In this document: in pieces, positions 16,792 to 24,439 of the stretch
How positions within the stretch are numbered: position 1 is the first letter of the stretch
Layout: each line of letters opens with the position of its first letter
Origin: Leuconostocaceae bacterium ESL0723
Lineage (GTDB): Bacteria > Bacillota > Bacilli > Lactobacillales > Lactobacillaceae
DNA: 64,000 bases
Assembly: GCA_029392055.1 (NCBI GenBank)
Contig: CP113928.1
Coordinates: 1,176,501-1,240,500, forward strand
Direction of reading: 5' to 3'
The notes under the pieces: model-generated
What the model saw: only the letters and a program-made list of their open reading frames with translations
The model's database searches: none
What the model was told of the DNA's origin: nothing
Position numbers and translations under genes: made by a program

Positions 16792-16916
16792 CTCCTAAGC
16801 AAAAATCGGAATGTTCTCACATTCCGATTTTACAATTAATTATCTGTTTCTTCACGGTCCAGTTCGTCCTGGTCGTGTTTTTCATGGGCGGCCTGCTGCT
16901 TTTTAATCTTGGCTAC
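16792..16916. repeat. Direct repeat copy 2 (~125 bp)
   Basis: Partner of 15860-15985. This copy is in its native setting: the end of the intact microprotein gene, the hairpin and the paralog D ribosome site. Confidence 0.9.
16803..16830 (-). terminator. Intercistronic hairpin before paralog D
   Basis: Perfect 11-base arms (16803-16813, 16820-16830) around ttctca, followed on the minus strand by five T and, eight bases on, the paralog D ribosome site. Likely partial terminator or mRNA stabiliser. Confidence 0.7.
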
Positions 16917-17015
16917 CTCGCGGTAGTACCAGCGCATAATCAGCACCAAACCGACGGTGGACGCCGACATGGCAATCACTACCCAAATAAAAAATAGAAT
17001 CCACTTATCCATCAT
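16836..17015 (-). CDS. 59-residue single-span membrane microprotein
   Basis: Begins MMDKWILFFIWVVIAMSAST; one hydrophobic helix (about 5-27) is followed by a basic stretch RWYYREVAKIKKQQ and a very acidic tail ending DREETDN, so the C-terminus should be cytosolic. A strong AAAGGAGG site sits between the kimA stop and ATG 17015, with only 18 bases between the genes, so it is cotranscribed with kimA. A second ATG (17012) follows directly. I do not recognise a family; by position it may be a small partner or regulator of KimA or of the downstream paralogs. A truncated copy of its tail lies at 15902-15982. Confidence 0.75.
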   Translation of the reverse strand: MMDKWILFFIWVVIAMSASTVGLVLIMRWYYREVAKIKKQQAAHEKHDQDELDREETDN

Positions 17016-17033
17016 CGTCGTCCTCCTTTACCC

Positions 17034-18878
17034 TTAATCAGACAGGTGATAGTAATAGGTCGCAATCGTGATGCCATCCTTGGCTGACAGCGCGCCGCGC
17101 AACCGGAAAGAACTCTGGTTATGCAGGATGTTTTGCCAAGGTTTCTTCGGCACGAACTGCGGAATCACGACCGTCACCGACTCATTACGGTCATGGGCCC
17201 GCTTAGCCACCTTGTCCACAAAGCCTTCGACCGGCTTGATAATTGACCGGTAGGCTGTGTGCACATCCACGTAACGAATATCAGGGAAATCTTCCTTGAA
17301 CTGGCGACCAATCCTAGCCTCCCGTTCTGGATACGTGTCAAAGCTGACGTGCATGGCCACGATTTCGTCCCCAATCGAGCGGGCATAGTCGACCGCTTCG
17401 GCCGTTACTCGGGTCATCCCCGAAACTAGGACAATCACGGTCGAGCCATCGTAGTGGTGCTTGAGTTCCTCGCTTTGGTCACCATACTGCAAGCGCAGCT
17501 GGGCACCAATGCTAGTGTAGTGGTGCTTAATTTTCAGGAACATGGCCATAATCAATGGCATGATAATCAGATAAGGCCAAACATGGTTCATCCGCGTCAC
17601 GAAGAGCACAACCACTAGGGCTGCTGACATGAAGGCGCCGACAAAGTTAATCGTGGCCTTAAAGAGCCAGTTCTTAGGCTTATTGCGCATCCAGTGGACA
17701 ATCATGCCCGACTGAGACAGCGTGAAGGGTACGAAAACCCCGACCGCATAAAGCGGAATCAAATTATCAGTCGACCCGTGGAAAATCAGGGTCAAAATCA
17801 TCGCCCCGATTGACAGGGACAGAATTCCGTTGGAATAACCCAGACGGTCACCCCGGTCCATGTACAGATGAGGCAGGTACTTATCCCGGGCTAGGTTCAA
17901 GGCTAGCATTGGAAAGGCCGAGAAACCAGTATTGGCGGCCACCGCCAAGATCATCGCCGTGGCCAGCTGGACCAGGTAAAAGCCAAAGTTATGGCCGCCA
18001 AAGGTTTGACTGGCAATCTGTGACAAAACCGTCGAAGAACCGTTAGGCTGGATACCCAACCAGTAACTAAAGAAGGTTACCCCAGCAAAGAAGGCCGCCA
18101 GGATAATGGCCATCATCGCCAAGGTTGAAGCGGCGTGCTTTTCCTTGGGTGGCCGGAAGTTAGGCACCGCGTTGGAAATGGCCTCCACCCCAGTCAGGGA
18201 TGAAGATCCGCTCGAGAAAGCCCGCAGGACAAAGATAACACTTAAGCCGCTAAAGTCAGTTCCAATCCGGGCGGCCGCATGGTATGGCAGCTGACCGGTC
18301 GCCACCTGGAAGAGTCCCCAGAGCAACATCCCCGTCAAAACTACGATAAAGAAGTAAACCGGCACCATCAAGAAATTGGCACTTTCCCGGACACCACGCA
18401 GGTTCATCGCCGTCAGCAAGAGAATGATAAAAATCGAAATCGGCACCGTAAAATGGAGTAGGGCTGGGAAGGCCGCCGTAATCGCATCCGCGGCCGCCGA
18501 AGCCGAAACCGCCACCGTCAGCATGTAGTCAACCAGCAGCGAGCCACCGGCTACCAGACCAACCTTGGGTCCCCAGTTCTTACTGGCCACCGCGTAGGCT
18601 CCCCCACCAGATGGGTAGGCGTGGATGATTTGGCGGTAACTCAGGACAATTGCGCCCAGCAGCACCAAAATCACCAGGGCAATTGGTACCTGCAGCCAAA
18701 GGGCCACGGCACCGGCCGTAATCAAGGTCGCCGTAATCGACTCAGTTCCATAGGCCACCGAGGACAGGGCATCAGAAGACAGCAAGGCCAGAGCCTTGGA
18801 GCGACTCAATGACTGACTGCCTTCATCCAAGGTTTTGAGTGGTCGGCCAATGATAACCCGCTTGAGATTGCGAAACAT
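17034..18878 (-). CDS. kimA: KimA-type high-affinity potassium importer (APC/KUP superfamily)
   Basis: Proton-coupled potassium symporter in the Bacillus subtilis KimA (YdaO) family. The start KRVIIGRPLKTLDEG, then LALLSSDALSSVAYGTESI, YPSGGGAYAVASKN, SLLVDYMLTVAVS, AFSSGSSSLTGVEAISNAVP and IPLYAVGVFVPFTLSQSGM match that family through 12 membrane helices (to about residue 440). The last ~150 residues form the cytosolic USP-like domain that dimerises and, in B. subtilis, responds to c-di-AMP. Length 614 is normal. GGGAG precedes the ATG, and a terminator-like hairpin abuts that site. It starts the kimA-microprotein-D-C transcript. Confidence 0.9.
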   Translation of the reverse strand: MFRNLKRVIIGRPLKTLDEGSQSLSRSKALALLSSDALSSVAYGTESITATLITAGAVALWLQVPIALVILVLLGAIVLSYRQIIHAYPSGGGAYAVASKNWGPKVGLVAGGSLLVDYMLTVAVSASAAADAITAAFPALLHFTVPISIFIILLLTAMNLRGVRESANFLMVPVYFFIVVLTGMLLWGLFQVATGQLPYHAAARIGTDFSGLSVIFVLRAFSSGSSSLTGVEAISNAVPNFRPPKEKHAASTLAMMAIILAAFFAGVTFFSYWLGIQPNGSSTVLSQIASQTFGGHNFGFYLVQLATAMILAVAANTGFSAFPMLALNLARDKYLPHLYMDRGDRLGYSNGILSLSIGAMILTLIFHGSTDNLIPLYAVGVFVPFTLSQSGMIVHWMRNKPKNWLFKATINFVGAFMSAALVVVLFVTRMNHVWPYLIIMPLIMAMFLKIKHHYTSIGAQLRLQYGDQSEELKHHYDGSTVIVLVSGMTRVTAEAVDYARSIGDEIVAMHVSFDTYPEREARIGRQFKEDFPDIRYVDVHTAYRSIIKPVEGFVDKVAKRAHDRNESVTVVIPQFVPKKPWQNILHNQSSFRLRGALSAKDGITIATYYYHLSD

Positions 18879-18892
18879 ATTCTAAAACTCCC

Positions 18893-18923
18893 AAAAAATG
18901 TGATGGTAATACCCCCACATTTT
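18893..18923 (-). promoter_or_regulatory. Hairpin directly upstream of the kimA ribosome site
   Basis: Arms AAAATGTG and CACATTTT (18916-18923, 18895-18902 on the minus strand) enclose GGGGTATTACCAT, with a T-run next to the GGGAG ribosome site. It could be a leader terminator or a control on translation of kimA. A -10-like TAAAAT lies just in front of it, so it may instead be at the transcript start. Confidence 0.45.
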
Positions 18924-19015
18924 ACGCCACTTTAACCTATAAAAAAACCACTTTATGCCCTTTTTCACTTACCTGGCACGAGGCTAGGCACAACTGGGTA
19001 AACCCAGGTCCGCTG

Positions 19016-19039
19016 TGGTATACTGTTTGCCAAAGGAGG
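19016..19039 (+). promoter_or_regulatory. Extended -10 promoter and ribosome site of the thioredoxin-like gene
   Basis: TG-G-TATACT (19016-19024) is a good extended -10 element; no -35 consensus is seen. AAAGGAGG at 19032-19039 precedes the ATG by nine bases. Confidence 0.6.
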
Positions 19040-19048
19040 CCTCTTTTC

Positions 19049-19378
19049 ATGTACGAACCAAAACAAAACTCAAACGCTGAGATTCAAAAAGTCATTGATC
19101 AGCCTGGTCGGAACCTGATGTTTCTGTCAGCCGATTGGTGTGGGGACTGCAAGGTGATTAAGCCCTTCGTCCAAAACATTAAGGACGTGGTCACTAAGAC
19201 TGCCAACTGGGTGGATGCTGACCGCGACGACAACCTGGACATCGCCACTAAGTACGGATTACGCGGCATTCCGAGCTTTGTCCTCTTTGAGGACGGCAAG
19301 AAGGTGGCCCAGCTTGGGCATGGCGAACGCCTAAAGCCCCAAGAAATTCTTGACTGGTACGCTAGTACCGTCGCTTAA
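19049..19378 (+). CDS. Thioredoxin-fold protein with a WCGDC active site
   Basis: A 109-residue single-domain thioredoxin. The redox pair is Cys31/Cys34 in ADWCGDCKVIKP, and the cis-proline loop is RGIPSFVLF. The middle residues GD replace the GP of housekeeping TrxA, which changes the redox potential; the WCGDC form is common in a thioredoxin-like family of lactic acid bacteria. Monocistronic, with own promoter and terminator; divergent from kimA. Confidence 0.88.
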   Translation: MYEPKQNSNAEIQKVIDQPGRNLMFLSADWCGDCKVIKPFVQNIKDVVTKTANWVDADRDDNLDIATKYGLRGIPSFVLFEDGKKVAQLGHGERLKPQEILDWYASTVA

Positions 19379-19383
19379 ATACT

Positions 19384-19418
19384 AAAAAAAAGCCAGACAG
19401 TGCTGTCTGGCTTTTTTT
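19384..19418. terminator. Bidirectional terminator between the thioredoxin-like and htrA genes
   Basis: agccagacag/ctgtctggct perfect 10-base arms (19391-19400, 19403-19412) flanked by A-run and T-run, so it serves both convergent genes. Confidence 0.92.
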
Positions 19419-20277
19419 ATTTCTCATTACTTTGGATAAAGCTTTGGACAATGTCAGCCGGAATGGCAAAGCCAATCCCTTCCACACTGGTCCCGTCGGC
19501 CCCGGCCGAAATCTTGGCTGAGTTGATGCCGACCACCTGACCGGAGAGATTGACCAGGGCGCCACCGGAGTTACCGGGATTGATAGCAGCATCGGTTTGG
19601 ATGGCAGTCAAGGCCGCCCCACCGGTATCAGCGCTGGTTAGCTGCCGGCGAACGGCCGAAATAATGCCACTGGTCATGGTTGAGGCATAGTTGGAACCAA
19701 GGGGTGAACCAATGGCGAGTACTTGTTGACCAGCTTCTAAGTCCTTCACATCGGCAAACTGGGCCGCAGTCTTAAAGACCGAGGTCTGGGCCTTCACAAT
19801 CGCCAAATCCTTGGAAGCATCGGTACCCACTACCGTACCACTAATCTTCTGGCCATCGGACGAAATCAGCTGGACGGCCGAAGAACCGTCGATGACGTGG
19901 TTATTGGTGATGATATAGGCGTAACCGCCCGAAACCTTATAGACCACACCCGACCCTTCGGAAGCCGTCTGCAGGCTATTGTTACTATTTTGCTGGTCCT
20001 GACTGTTAAAGGCGCCGGCCCCCTGGGACAGGGATGGCACCTTCTGCAGGTTTTGGACGGTAACCACACTGGCCTTAACCTTGTCATAGGCCCGGGTCGC
20101 CGGGTCATCACTGACGTAGGCGGTCGCGGCCACGGTCGCCTTGCCGGCCGCGTTACTTTGATGGGCCATACCCAAACGCTGCTGGTACCAGGAGTTAGGT
20201 TGGATGGCTAACAAGACCAAGAGCGCCCCGATAATGGCAGCGCTAATCATTGTAATTATCCAATTTTTCTTTGTCAT
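19417..20277 (-). CDS. htrA: HtrA/DegP-like serine protease lacking the PDZ domain
   Basis: Surface serine protease with an N-terminal membrane anchor (about 7-25). The trypsin-like triad is intact: His127 in IITNNHVI, Asp157 in ASKDLAIVK, Ser237 in NPGNSGGALV. The protein ends at residue 286, right after GIGFAIPADIVQSF, where HtrA proteins continue into a PDZ domain. The stop is followed within two bases by a strong terminator, so no PDZ sequence remains. It follows the histidine kinase gene with 23 bases between, forming RR-HK-htrA, an arrangement like ciaRH-htrA of streptococci in logic. Confidence 0.9.
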   Translation of the reverse strand: MTKKNWIITMISAAIIGALLVLLAIQPNSWYQQRLGMAHQSNAAGKATVAATAYVSDDPATRAYDKVKASVVTVQNLQKVPSLSQGAGAFNSQDQQNSNNSLQTASEGSGVVYKVSGGYAYIITNNHVIDGSSAVQLISSDGQKISGTVVGTDASKDLAIVKAQTSVFKTAAQFADVKDLEAGQQVLAIGSPLGSNYASTMTSGIISAVRRQLTSADTGGAALTAIQTDAAINPGNSGGALVNLSGQVVGINSAKISAGADGTSVEGIGFAIPADIVQSFIQSNEK

Positions 20278-20300
20278 GAACGGCTCCCTTTATCCATTCG

Positions 20301-21620
20301 CTACAGGGGCAAAACCACCCTGAAAATCGTACCACGGGGGTGGTTATCACTAACCGTAATCCGGCCACCGTGGGCCTGCACAATCCACTCAGCAATTGAT
20401 AGCCCTAGGCCGGTTCCCCCAGTCTCCCGGTTGCCACTCTTGTCTTCCCGGTAGAAGCGGTCAAAGATATGCTTTTTGGCCTCATTACTAATCCCGCGGC
20501 CAGTATCGGCGACTTCCAGAATCAGACGACGACGCTCTGTGGTGGCACTGACCTTAACTGTCGATTCGGCATCCGAATACTTTAAGGCATTGTCCAACAA
20601 TAGTACCATCAGCTGGTGAATCCGCCGCCGATCAACATCAACCGGTTGGTCAACGTCAACATCCAAGAGCACCTTCTTATCATCAAAGGCGGCCATTTCG
20701 ACATAGGGACTAATAATCTTCTTTAAGAAGGCCGTAATGTCAGTCGGTTCCTTTTCGATTTTAGTCATGTTTGACCCGGTCTTAGCCAGGGTCAACATGT
20801 TGTCGGTCAGAGAGTTCAACCGGCGCACTTCTGATAGGGATAGAATAATATTTTCTGACTGGTCCCGGACCGTCGAACTAGGCTTAGTTAACATGGTTTC
20901 CAGCTTACCCTGGATAACCGACATTGGCGTCCGCAGTTCGTGGGCAGCATTGTTAACGAAGTCCTGCTGCTGGTCCCAGGCCTTGAGGATTGGTTTCATG
21001 TTCTGCCGACTCATCAGGTAGGCCAGCAAGAGGGCCACCACGCCTGCCAGGGCAAAGGACCAGGAAATCAGCTCCTGGAAGTGCTTGAGGTTCAAAACCG
21101 TGTCGGTCGCATCGACGAAAACATAGGCATACTTGGCGTAAACCATCTCATTACCGTTCGAGACCAAAACCGCCTGGTTTTTAAAGGTAATCGCCTGGAC
21201 CCGCAGGTAGTTATTGCCAACCTTGATGGTCTTGGGTGATTTACCGAGTAGGTCCGGGTCCAATTTCAAGGTCAGGTGCTTAGTGACTACATTGCGGGCC
21301 CGGCTGTCATTACCGACCGTTTCATTAACAATCTGCTTTTGATTACTATCGTAGTATAGGTAGTTGCCCCGAAAATCATCGGGTACGGGCAGGCGGTCGT
21401 TATTGGCTGGCCGCTTGGGCTTAGCCGTGTTACCAGCCAGGAGACCGTTACGATCATAGTAGGCCACCGAATCATTTAGGACCCGGTCACTGTTTAAATA
21501 AATCGAGTGAGAATAGTTCCAGGTAATCACCCCGGCCAGGGTCAGGAAAATCAGCATGAAGCTGAAGGCTAACCAAACAAAGCCCTTAATCTGCTGATTT
21601 CGATTCACTATCTTTGGCAT
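20301..21620 (-). CDS. Sensor histidine kinase
   Basis: 439 residues. Two membrane helices (about 15-37 and 178-200) enclose a ~140-residue extracellular sensor. The H-box is VNNAAHELRTPMSVIQGKLE; N-box LMVLLLDNALKYS, G1 VADTGRGIS and G2 TGGTGLGLSIAEWIV follow. No clear HAMP. I chose the ATG at 21620, after GAGGTACCCG, rather than 21644. It overlaps the response regulator gene by 35 bases, so the pair is cognate. Target is inferred to include the adjacent htrA; the signal is unknown. Confidence 0.92.
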   Translation of the reverse strand: MPKIVNRNQQIKGFVWLAFSFMLIFLTLAGVITWNYSHSIYLNSDRVLNDSVAYYDRNGLLAGNTAKPKRPANNDRLPVPDDFRGNYLYYDSNQKQIVNETVGNDSRARNVVTKHLTLKLDPDLLGKSPKTIKVGNNYLRVQAITFKNQAVLVSNGNEMVYAKYAYVFVDATDTVLNLKHFQELISWSFALAGVVALLLAYLMSRQNMKPILKAWDQQQDFVNNAAHELRTPMSVIQGKLETMLTKPSSTVRDQSENIILSLSEVRRLNSLTDNMLTLAKTGSNMTKIEKEPTDITAFLKKIISPYVEMAAFDDKKVLLDVDVDQPVDVDRRRIHQLMVLLLDNALKYSDAESTVKVSATTERRRLILEVADTGRGISNEAKKHIFDRFYREDKSGNRETGGTGLGLSIAEWIVQAHGGRITVSDNHPRGTIFRVVLPL

Positions 21621-22302
21621 CGGGTACCTCAAGAATAAAGCCAATGTTACGTAACGTCTTAATCAGGTCGTTTTGGCCGACCGCCTCCAACTTACGGCGG
21701 AGGTTGTTTAGGTAAATGTTGACCACGTTGATGGTCGTGTCCGAGTCAATCCCCCAGACCCGATCAAAAATCTGGTCCCGGGTAACGATGATGTTCTTGT
21801 TTTGACCTAGGTAGGTCAAAATATCAAACTCCTTTCCGACCAACTTAACTGGCTGACCATGGACTTGCACGCCCCGGTTCTCCAGGTTAATCAAGACATC
21901 CCCGATGGTGATGGTGTTGTCTTCGGAGTATACCCCGGACCGGCGCAAGAGGGCCTTGACCCGTACCAGGAGTTCTTCCCGATGGAAGGGCTTGGTCAGG
22001 TAATCATCGGCACCGACGTTAAAGCCTTCGATTTTATCATCCAAGGAGGTCTTGGCCGTCAGAATTAAGACCGGCGTTTCGATGTGATTTTCCCGGATGT
22101 TTTTAATCAGTTCCAGGCCACTTTCACCCGGCAGCATTAGATCCGAAATAATCAGGTCATAGGGCACTTCCTGGGCTTCAAACTCACCATCCAGGCCGTC
22201 GGTGACCGTCTTAACATCCGCAAAATCCTGCAGAAAGCCGACAATGTTGTCAGCCAAATTAACGTCATCTTCAACTAGTAAAATTTTAATTGCTTTAGCC
22301 AT
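21586..22302 (-). CDS. OmpR/PhoB-family response regulator
   Basis: 238 residues. Receiver domain with EDD (11-13), phospho-acceptor Asp54 in LIISDLMLPGE and the conserved lysine in LILTAKTS. A winged-helix DNA-binding domain follows with VGKEFDILTYLGQN, RDQIFDRVWG and VNIYLNNLRRKLE. First gene of RR-HK-htrA. Confidence 0.95.
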   Translation of the reverse strand: MAKAIKILLVEDDVNLADNIVGFLQDFADVKTVTDGLDGEFEAQEVPYDLIISDLMLPGESGLELIKNIRENHIETPVLILTAKTSLDDKIEGFNVGADDYLTKPFHREELLVRVKALLRRSGVYSEDNTITIGDVLINLENRGVQVHGQPVKLVGKEFDILTYLGQNKNIIVTRDQIFDRVWGIDSDTTINVVNIYLNNLRRKLEAVGQNDLIKTLRNIGFILEVPDAKDSESKSAD

Positions 22303-22361
22303 CGTCCGCCCCGTCTTTCATCTCGTTCACATTATTCTAACCGGCCTAGATTAAGGAAACG

Positions 22362-22865
22362 TTAAACCAGGCGCTTCCCCATGTATTCCAGGCTGAGCCA
22401 GTCGCCATCATTGCCCTTGGCCACCTGGGGTAACTTGCCCCATGAAGAAAAGCCATACTTCAAGAGAAGGCCATTGCTGCGGGCATTTTCCGCAAAGACC
22501 AGGGCCACTAAGACCTCAATCCCCTGTTTTTTGGCGTAGTCCATCAAAAAGCTCAGCAGCTGGGAACCAATGCCGTGGCCACGGGCAGCCATGTCTAGGT
22601 AGTAAGAAACCTCGGCCGTCATCGCATAGGCCTTGCGGGTGTTAAAGGCACTGAGATAGCCATACCCAACCAGTTCGCCGTCTTGGTAAACCCCAAAGAG
22701 CGGGTACTTTTCCTGCCCCTGGTGTTCGTCAAACCAGGGCCGCCGCTCCGCTGGCGTTTGGGGCTTAAGGTCGGCGGTAATCTTACCGGCCTTAATTGAT
22801 TCATTGTAGATAGCGGTCATCTTAGGTAGGTCTTGTACTGTTGCGGGTCGAATTTGAACTGTCAT
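22362..22865 (-). CDS. GNAT acetyltransferase (phosphinothricin/methionine-sulfone acetyltransferase-like)
   Basis: 167 residues of the YncA/Pat type: IRPATVQDLPKMTAIYNESI, the acetyl-CoA motif RGHGIGSQLLSFLMDYAK and LLLKYGFSSWG. Members acetylate small amines such as methionine sulfone or phosphinothricin; the substrate here is unknown. The ribosome site AGGAG lies inside the last codons of mazF and only two bases separate the two genes, so it is coupled to the toxin gene. Confidence 0.88.
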   Translation of the reverse strand: MTVQIRPATVQDLPKMTAIYNESIKAGKITADLKPQTPAERRPWFDEHQGQEKYPLFGVYQDGELVGYGYLSAFNTRKAYAMTAEVSYYLDMAARGHGIGSQLLSFLMDYAKKQGIEVLVALVFAENARSNGLLLKYGFSSWGKLPQVAKGNDGDWLSLEYMGKRLV

Positions 22866-22867
22866 AC

Positions 22868-23236
22868 TTACTCTCCTATTCCAATGCTAATCTTCATAGC
22901 GGTGCTGACCGCCATCATTTCTGACGAACCCGCCGAAAGGTGGGCAATCCGGTCACGCAGCCGACGCTTATCAATCGTACGAATCTGCTCGGTTAAGATA
23001 ATCGAATCTTTCTTAGTCCCACCCAAATGGGCCGGCAGGGCCACATGGGTTGGTAAGTGGGGCTTAGTAATCCGGGAAGTAATCGCCACCACAATCGTGG
23101 TAGTGGAATTAGCATTGCCCACGTCATTTTGGACAATCAAGACCGGCCGGACGCCGCCCTGTTCCGAACCAAGACCCTGCTTTAAATCGGCGTAAAAAAT
23201 GTCGCCGCGCAAAACCTGTAAATGGTTTCCAATCAT
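22868..23236 (-). CDS. mazF: MazF/PemK/NdoA-type endoribonuclease
   Basis: 122-residue MazF fold: LRGDIFYADLKQGLGSEQGG, VRPVLIVQND, STTTIVVAITSR and KKDSIILTEQIRTIDKRRL match NdoA. These enzymes cut mRNA at short sequences and are normally held by a MazE-type antitoxin encoded just upstream. Here alr is directly upstream and the ~50-base gap has no room for an antitoxin. Start at ATG 23236 chosen for AGGTGAATATC spacing; 23245 would be a non-ATG start. Confidence 0.9.
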   Translation of the reverse strand: MIGNHLQVLRGDIFYADLKQGLGSEQGGVRPVLIVQNDVGNANSTTTIVVAITSRITKPHLPTHVALPAHLGGTKKDSIILTEQIRTIDKRRLRDRIAHLSAGSSEMMAVSTAMKISIGIGE

Positions 23237-23258
23237 GATATTCACCTATATATGTACA

Positions 23259-23276
23259 TGTTGACCGCAGTCAACA
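23259..23276. promoter_or_regulatory. Perfect inverted repeat between alr and mazF
   Basis: TGTTGAC-CGCA-GTCAACA, seven-base arms and four-base loop, no T-run. It occupies the spot where an antitoxin gene would lie, just upstream of the mazF ribosome site. Could be an operator or an mRNA hairpin. Confidence 0.5.
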
Positions 23277-23287
23277 CCTGTTAAATT

Positions 23288-24439
23288 TTATGAACGGTAG
23301 TGCCGGGGTAGCCGGACACTGAAATTGGTCAGCACCTCGTGGGGAATCGTCTCTCCCTTGGCCGCCAGCTCCTCAATGGTAATGGCTTGATCGCCATCGC
23401 GACCCAACAGGGTCACCTCAGTACCAACTGGCAACGGTTCTTGGAGGGTAATCACAATCTGGTCCATGGTCACCCGGCCAATCACGTGTTCTGCGTGACC
23501 GTTGACCAGCACCCGCATGCCACCAAAACGGCGGATATAGCCGTCAGCGTAGCCAATCGGCAGGGTGGCTACCCACTGGGGTTTATCAGCCACGTAGGTC
23601 GCTCCGTAACTAACGCCATCGCCAGGTTGTAACTGGTGGACGCCACCAATCCGGGTGTGAAGGGCCATTGCCGGGCGCAGGTCCACGTCGGTTTTTAGGA
23701 GGGGGTCGCCGGGGTTATAGCCGTAAAGGACGGAACCAACCCGGATGGTGTCGGTGTCAATTTGGTCGGCGTGGTAGAGGGCCGAACCAGAATTAGCCTG
23801 GTGCCAATATTTCTTGGGAATGCCGGCCGCCGTGACCCAGTCAGCAAACCGTTTGCGCTGGCGGTCGTAGTATTCCTGGTTGGTGTCATCAGCGGTGGCA
23901 TAGTGGGTAAAGACCCCACCGAGGCGGAAGTGTTCGTCATCCTCAATGCGCTGGTAAAGATCAGCTACGTCATCAGCTGAGGCGGCGCCAATCCGCCCCA
24001 TCCCGGTGTTGACCGCCAGTTGGATGCCCAAACTAGGCCGGTCTGGACCAATCAGCTCGGCGGCCTTGGTCAGCCAGTCCAAATCGCCAACGGCCGGCAT
24101 CAGTTGATAGTTAACCATGGTCACCGCATCTTCGACCGGCTGAACGCCTAGGAGGGTGATATTTACATCACTTTGGGGCAGAATTTGGCGGAGCTGCACG
24201 CCTTCACCAACCGTTGCCACCGCAAAGTCCTTAACCCCGATGGCTAACAGGGCCTTGGCAACTTGGCCAACCCCATGACCATAGGCGTTAGCCTTAACCA
24301 CCGCAATTAACCGCTTAGCACCAGCGTGGGCCATCAAGACCTGGGCGTTGTGCTGAATGGCAGCTAAATCAACTGTTAACCAGCTTGGTCGCAAGTCCAA
24401 AATATCTTCATCAATCTCTATTCGATTACTCCCTGCCAT
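23288..24439 (-). CDS. alr: Alanine racemase
   Basis: Interconverts L- and D-alanine for peptidoglycan and, through the dlt system, teichoic acid. PLP lysine Lys49 in AVVKANAYGHG, the catalytic tyrosine in GVSYGATYVAD and the VGRVTMDQIVI motif are present. The start at 24439 (383 aa) follows GGAGGAGGG and gives MAGSNRIE; a start at 24472 is possible but lies inside acpS. Overlaps the acpS end by 22 bases. Confidence 0.95.
   Translation of the reverse strand: MAGSNRIEIDEDILDLRPSWLTVDLAAIQHNAQVLMAHAGAKRLIAVVKANAYGHGVGQVAKALLAIGVKDFAVATVGEGVQLRQILPQSDVNITLLGVQPVEDAVTMVNYQLMPAVGDLDWLTKAAELIGPDRPSLGIQLAVNTGMGRIGAASADDVADLYQRIEDDEHFRLGGVFTHYATADDTNQEYYDRQRKRFADWVTAAGIPKKYWHQANSGSALYHADQIDTDTIRVGSVLYGYNPGDPLLKTDVDLRPAMALHTRIGGVHQLQPGDGVSYGATYVADKPQWVATLPIGYADGYIRRFGGMRVLVNGHAEHVIGRVTMDQIVITLQEPLPVGTEVTLLGRDGDQAITIEELAAKGETIPHEVLTNFSVRLPRHYRS

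Noticed and set aside
7600-17000. Mobile element carrying the polyamine operon and the paralog array
   Set aside because: Base composition shifts, but I found no integrase, transposase, terminal repeats or tRNA-end duplication, so only possible transfer is noted.
18879-19048. ydaO c-di-AMP riboswitch upstream of kimA
   Set aside because: The gap is short, shared with a divergent promoter, and the conserved motifs are not apparent.
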